This document shows positions 61,292 to 64,000 of a stretch of DNA of 64,000 nt, piece by piece. Source of the DNA: Callaeas wilsoni. Taxonomy: Eukaryota; Chordata; Aves; Passeriformes; Callaeidae. The notes below the pieces were generated by a model. That model saw only the letters and a list, made by a program, of their open reading frames with translations, was not told the DNA's origin and did no database searches. Position 1 is the stretch's first letter. Every line of letters begins with the position of its first letter. The stretch lies in NCBI GenBank assembly GCA_013398955.1, contig VWPU01008511.1:124001-188000 (forward strand). Reading direction: 5' to 3'. A program made the position numbers and the translations under genes.

Positions 61292-64000
61292 AGAGTGTTA
61301 TGTCTTCAAGAAGGTGTCCAATATCCCCAGGCAGCACCTGGCCAGCTGAGCCCTTACACAGCACTGGCTGCATGCACCACTCCGGGCTTACCTGTCAGGA
61401 TTGCCAACAGCTCATGACAGAACAGAGACATCTCACCTGCTCTTGTAGCAGAGACGTGCCCTGGACAAACTTGAACATCCTCACTTCAAATCTCTTTAGG
61501 TGCTGAGGAAATGTTACTCTGGGGCTATAACTAACTTTGTGGAAGACAGTTCTGTAAGAGTCTTTGCTGTTTTCACACCTGTTTGGGAAAGTGAGAGAAA
61601 ATGTATTTAATCTAAACCTGCAATCAGATCTTCAAACACAGCAAAGAGGTGAAATACAGCAGAGCTTCCCTCTCCATTTTCCTTGGGCTATAGGGGAATG
61701 AATAGCATCTCCCCAATTCATGATCCCTGCCTTTGGCCACAGTCAGGGTTGCTTCTTGTTCTTTCTTTCCAGCCCAAATTTTTAGCTAGAAGCACTTCTG
61801 GCCACTCATATGACCTGCTGCCCCCAGAAGGCACAGCCACTGTGCTGATACCAACGCAGATTAGCAGCAATTGCATCCATCTGCCTCTTCCCCTTTCCTC
61901 CCACCTGAGGTACAGCACCTTGTGCTGAGCAGTTACCAAACAGAGGAGGGAAGCCCTCCTCACCCATGTATAAGGATGTGCCACTGGGGGAGGCTGTCCT
62001 GGCTTTGGGAGTTGGTAGCCCAACAGTCATCCAGGTTTAGGTCCAGTCTTGCATCTTTAGGCTGGAGCAGTTCAACTTCAAAATACAGAGCCTCTGTCAG
62101 GTATTTTACCACAGGATATTCTGATTCCTGGTAGGGCTCTGAATAGGATTTCTCTGCAAGAGAGTATTGATATTAGGAGTTTTCTTTTTATGGAGTAAGT
62201 ATTCACAGACTTTCTGCTTCACTCTTTTTTCCACTACCATTTACTCTGGCACAGTAATACTAAAACATGGGACAGCATACAAATACCAAGAAATGGGGAC
62301 AGAATGGCAAAAAAGAAAGATTGGCAATGAAAGCAAAAATCTCAACCATTTTCCCTGTCTCTGAGGATCCAGAAATGAAACACTCCTTCTGCAAAAAGCC
62401 ATTATAGTAAGATTTTTATTCAAAATCATCTCAAAGGTACTGAGAAGGGAAAATAAATTTTTAAAAAAAAACATAATGGCCATTTCAGTCATTGTGAGTG
62501 TTTGGTTCAGGCTTCAGTCAGCCCTTTTGCTGGCATAGGTACCATTTTAAAGTAGCATTGCATCTTTGACACAGGTTACAACTACTGCAGTGAGTTGCTG
62601 AATCCACTTAGTAACACTTCAGGAGCTGATAGGAGAGAGAAGCTGGCATCACGCTCATTACGCAAAACTTGTATCATGCCTAAACCAAGCAGGAAAACCA
62701 TACAGGCATCAGTGATGTTAAGTCTGTTCCACTACAGATATTTGACTATTTATGTTGCATTTTGGAATAGAAAATTCCTGTCAGAGGCCTTAAAAATTTT
62801 CCACTTCATCCTTTGATATATTTAAAAGCCTTCTAAAGATGGTGCTGGGCGACATTTTCTACACTGCCCTGCTTCAGCAGAGTGGATGAGTAAGATCACC
62901 TCAAGTCCCTTCTGGCCTCAGCCATTCAGTGATTTTAGAGTCTAATCATAGATGTTACCTTTGAAAAGCTTCAATGAAAGAGCGAGACAGCCAAACCCTG
63001 GCTTAATACTGGGTGGTGGGTTCTTCTTCTTAGATTCGTATTGGATGTCAGCAGTCTGCTTGACTGCGTACAAGCAGAGAAATTTCAGTCTAAGAGAACA
63101 GGTTTAGCATTAGATTTTTTACAACCAAAATAACACGTACAACCTTTTTTTATGGAATGACACTTACTGGTATATGGGTATATCATTGCCAGGTCTGAAA
63201 TAGAGTACTTCGTTTTCATATGTTGTAGTTGTGCTGTTGAACTGAAAGATGTACATCATTACAAACAGGACAGTCACTTCAGAGTCTGATTTGTGTTTGG
63301 CACAATATCTACATCCCTCCACTTGACTGCCAGATCGCACTGAGAAGAGTGCACTTAGAAATGGCCAGAAATTACCAGCCAACAGCTCAATGCCCACTGA
63401 ACTAAAGCTGACCGTAGCTGGCATCTATGCCATAGTCAAGAAGAAAGTTTATTAGCATGAATATGACAGAGTACCTTACAAAGGGAGTGCATGGGTCCTG
63501 AGGAAAACAACAGCTGTGTCTCTTTACTGAATCAGTAAGTAGAATGAGATGCAACAATGGAGAAACAAGCTGCATTTATGATGATCTGAATATAGGCATG
63601 TTCTGATTATTTGTTATTTGTCTGTTTTCTATTTGTACAGTATTTGGTGGTAGGAAGAGTACCCACTCTAGTCTTTGGCCATGTAGTCACTAGCAATACC
63701 CAACCAGCTTCTGCAAGGCATACAAGTATATCTGACCAGCGTAAACTCACATTCGAGCCCAGCACTAAACAATTCAGAGGTGTTAAACTGAAGGCTAGTT
63801 TCAGAAAGCAGCTCTGACCTTGAAAAAACATTTTTACCCAATAAGAACTTCAGCTTAACTGAATTTAGTAAGCTCAGAAAAAGAGTATAGATGTACTACT
63901 GTTGTGGTTTCAGCTGTGACTTCCATGCAGCTTCTGCTCACCTCTGAACCTCTGCCAGGTCTAGCAATAACCCTACCCCAACGCAGAGTAAACTTCATGT
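61292..64000. other. Right-edge spacer, no gene seen
   Basis: Non-coding sequence apart from one degenerate CR1 fragment. A somewhat GC-richer stretch at 61680-62040 has overlapping open frames on both strands but no recognisable product. Confidence 0.45.
62850..62942 (+). mobile_element. Degenerate CR1 3' end, sense orientation
   Basis: CCTGCTTCAGCAGAGTGGAT followed by TCAAGTCCCTTCTGGCCTCA and CATTCAGTGATTTTA matches the layout of the CR1 3' end, with many changes. Confidence 0.6.

Noticed and set aside
52212..64000. Search for KCNS3, the expected next gene
   Set aside because: No potassium-channel T1 or pore motif was found in any frame; it presumably lies beyond the right edge.

Overview
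The window reads as vertebrate nuclear DNA from a bird, most likely a songbird. This rests on three things: several CR1 LINE fragments, the dominant avian retrotransposon; long terminal repeats (LTRs) of types I associate from memory with passerine genomes; and three genes in the conserved vertebrate order SMC6 - GEN1 - MSGN1. Splice sites, long AT-rich introns and one CpG island fit a eukaryotic locus. There is no prokaryotic content and no CRISPR array; I recognised no tRNA or rRNA gene.

Layout. (1) 1-14.9 kb: the 5' part of SMC6 on the minus strand. Four coding exons (residues 1-168, including the split Walker A motif) are resolved, and the gene runs off the left edge. Its introns hold several LTR insertions, including one LTR nested in another and one LTR inside a CR1. 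(2) 14.2-15.3 kb: a CpG island between SMC6 (leftward) and GEN1 (rightward), likely a shared bidirectional promoter. (3) 18.2-34.3 kb: complete GEN1, 13 coding exons joining in frame to 937 residues, with all expected nuclease carboxylates in place. Its introns carry three CR1 fragments, all on the opposite strand. (4) 34.3-51.6 kb: gene-poor spacer with one LTR-like element, a perfect hairpin-forming inverted repeat and possible regulatory sequence. (5) 51.7-52.2 kb: MSGN1, a single-exon bHLH gene of presomitic mesoderm, complete. (6) 52.2-64 kb: gene-poor spacer with two CR1 fragments and simple repeats. KCNS3, the next gene in other vertebrates, is not seen.

SMC6 (a subunit of the SMC5/6 complex) and GEN1 (Holliday-junction resolvase) both act on recombination intermediates, so their head-to-head arrangement makes biological sense. 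MSGN1 is developmentally unrelated and is expected to have its own regulation. I found no convincing undescribed gene system. The more interesting items are the Cys-rich insert in GEN1, the inverted repeat upstream of MSGN1, and the nested retroelement history. All exon boundaries were set by eye from splice consensus and remembered orthologue sequence, without alignment software.
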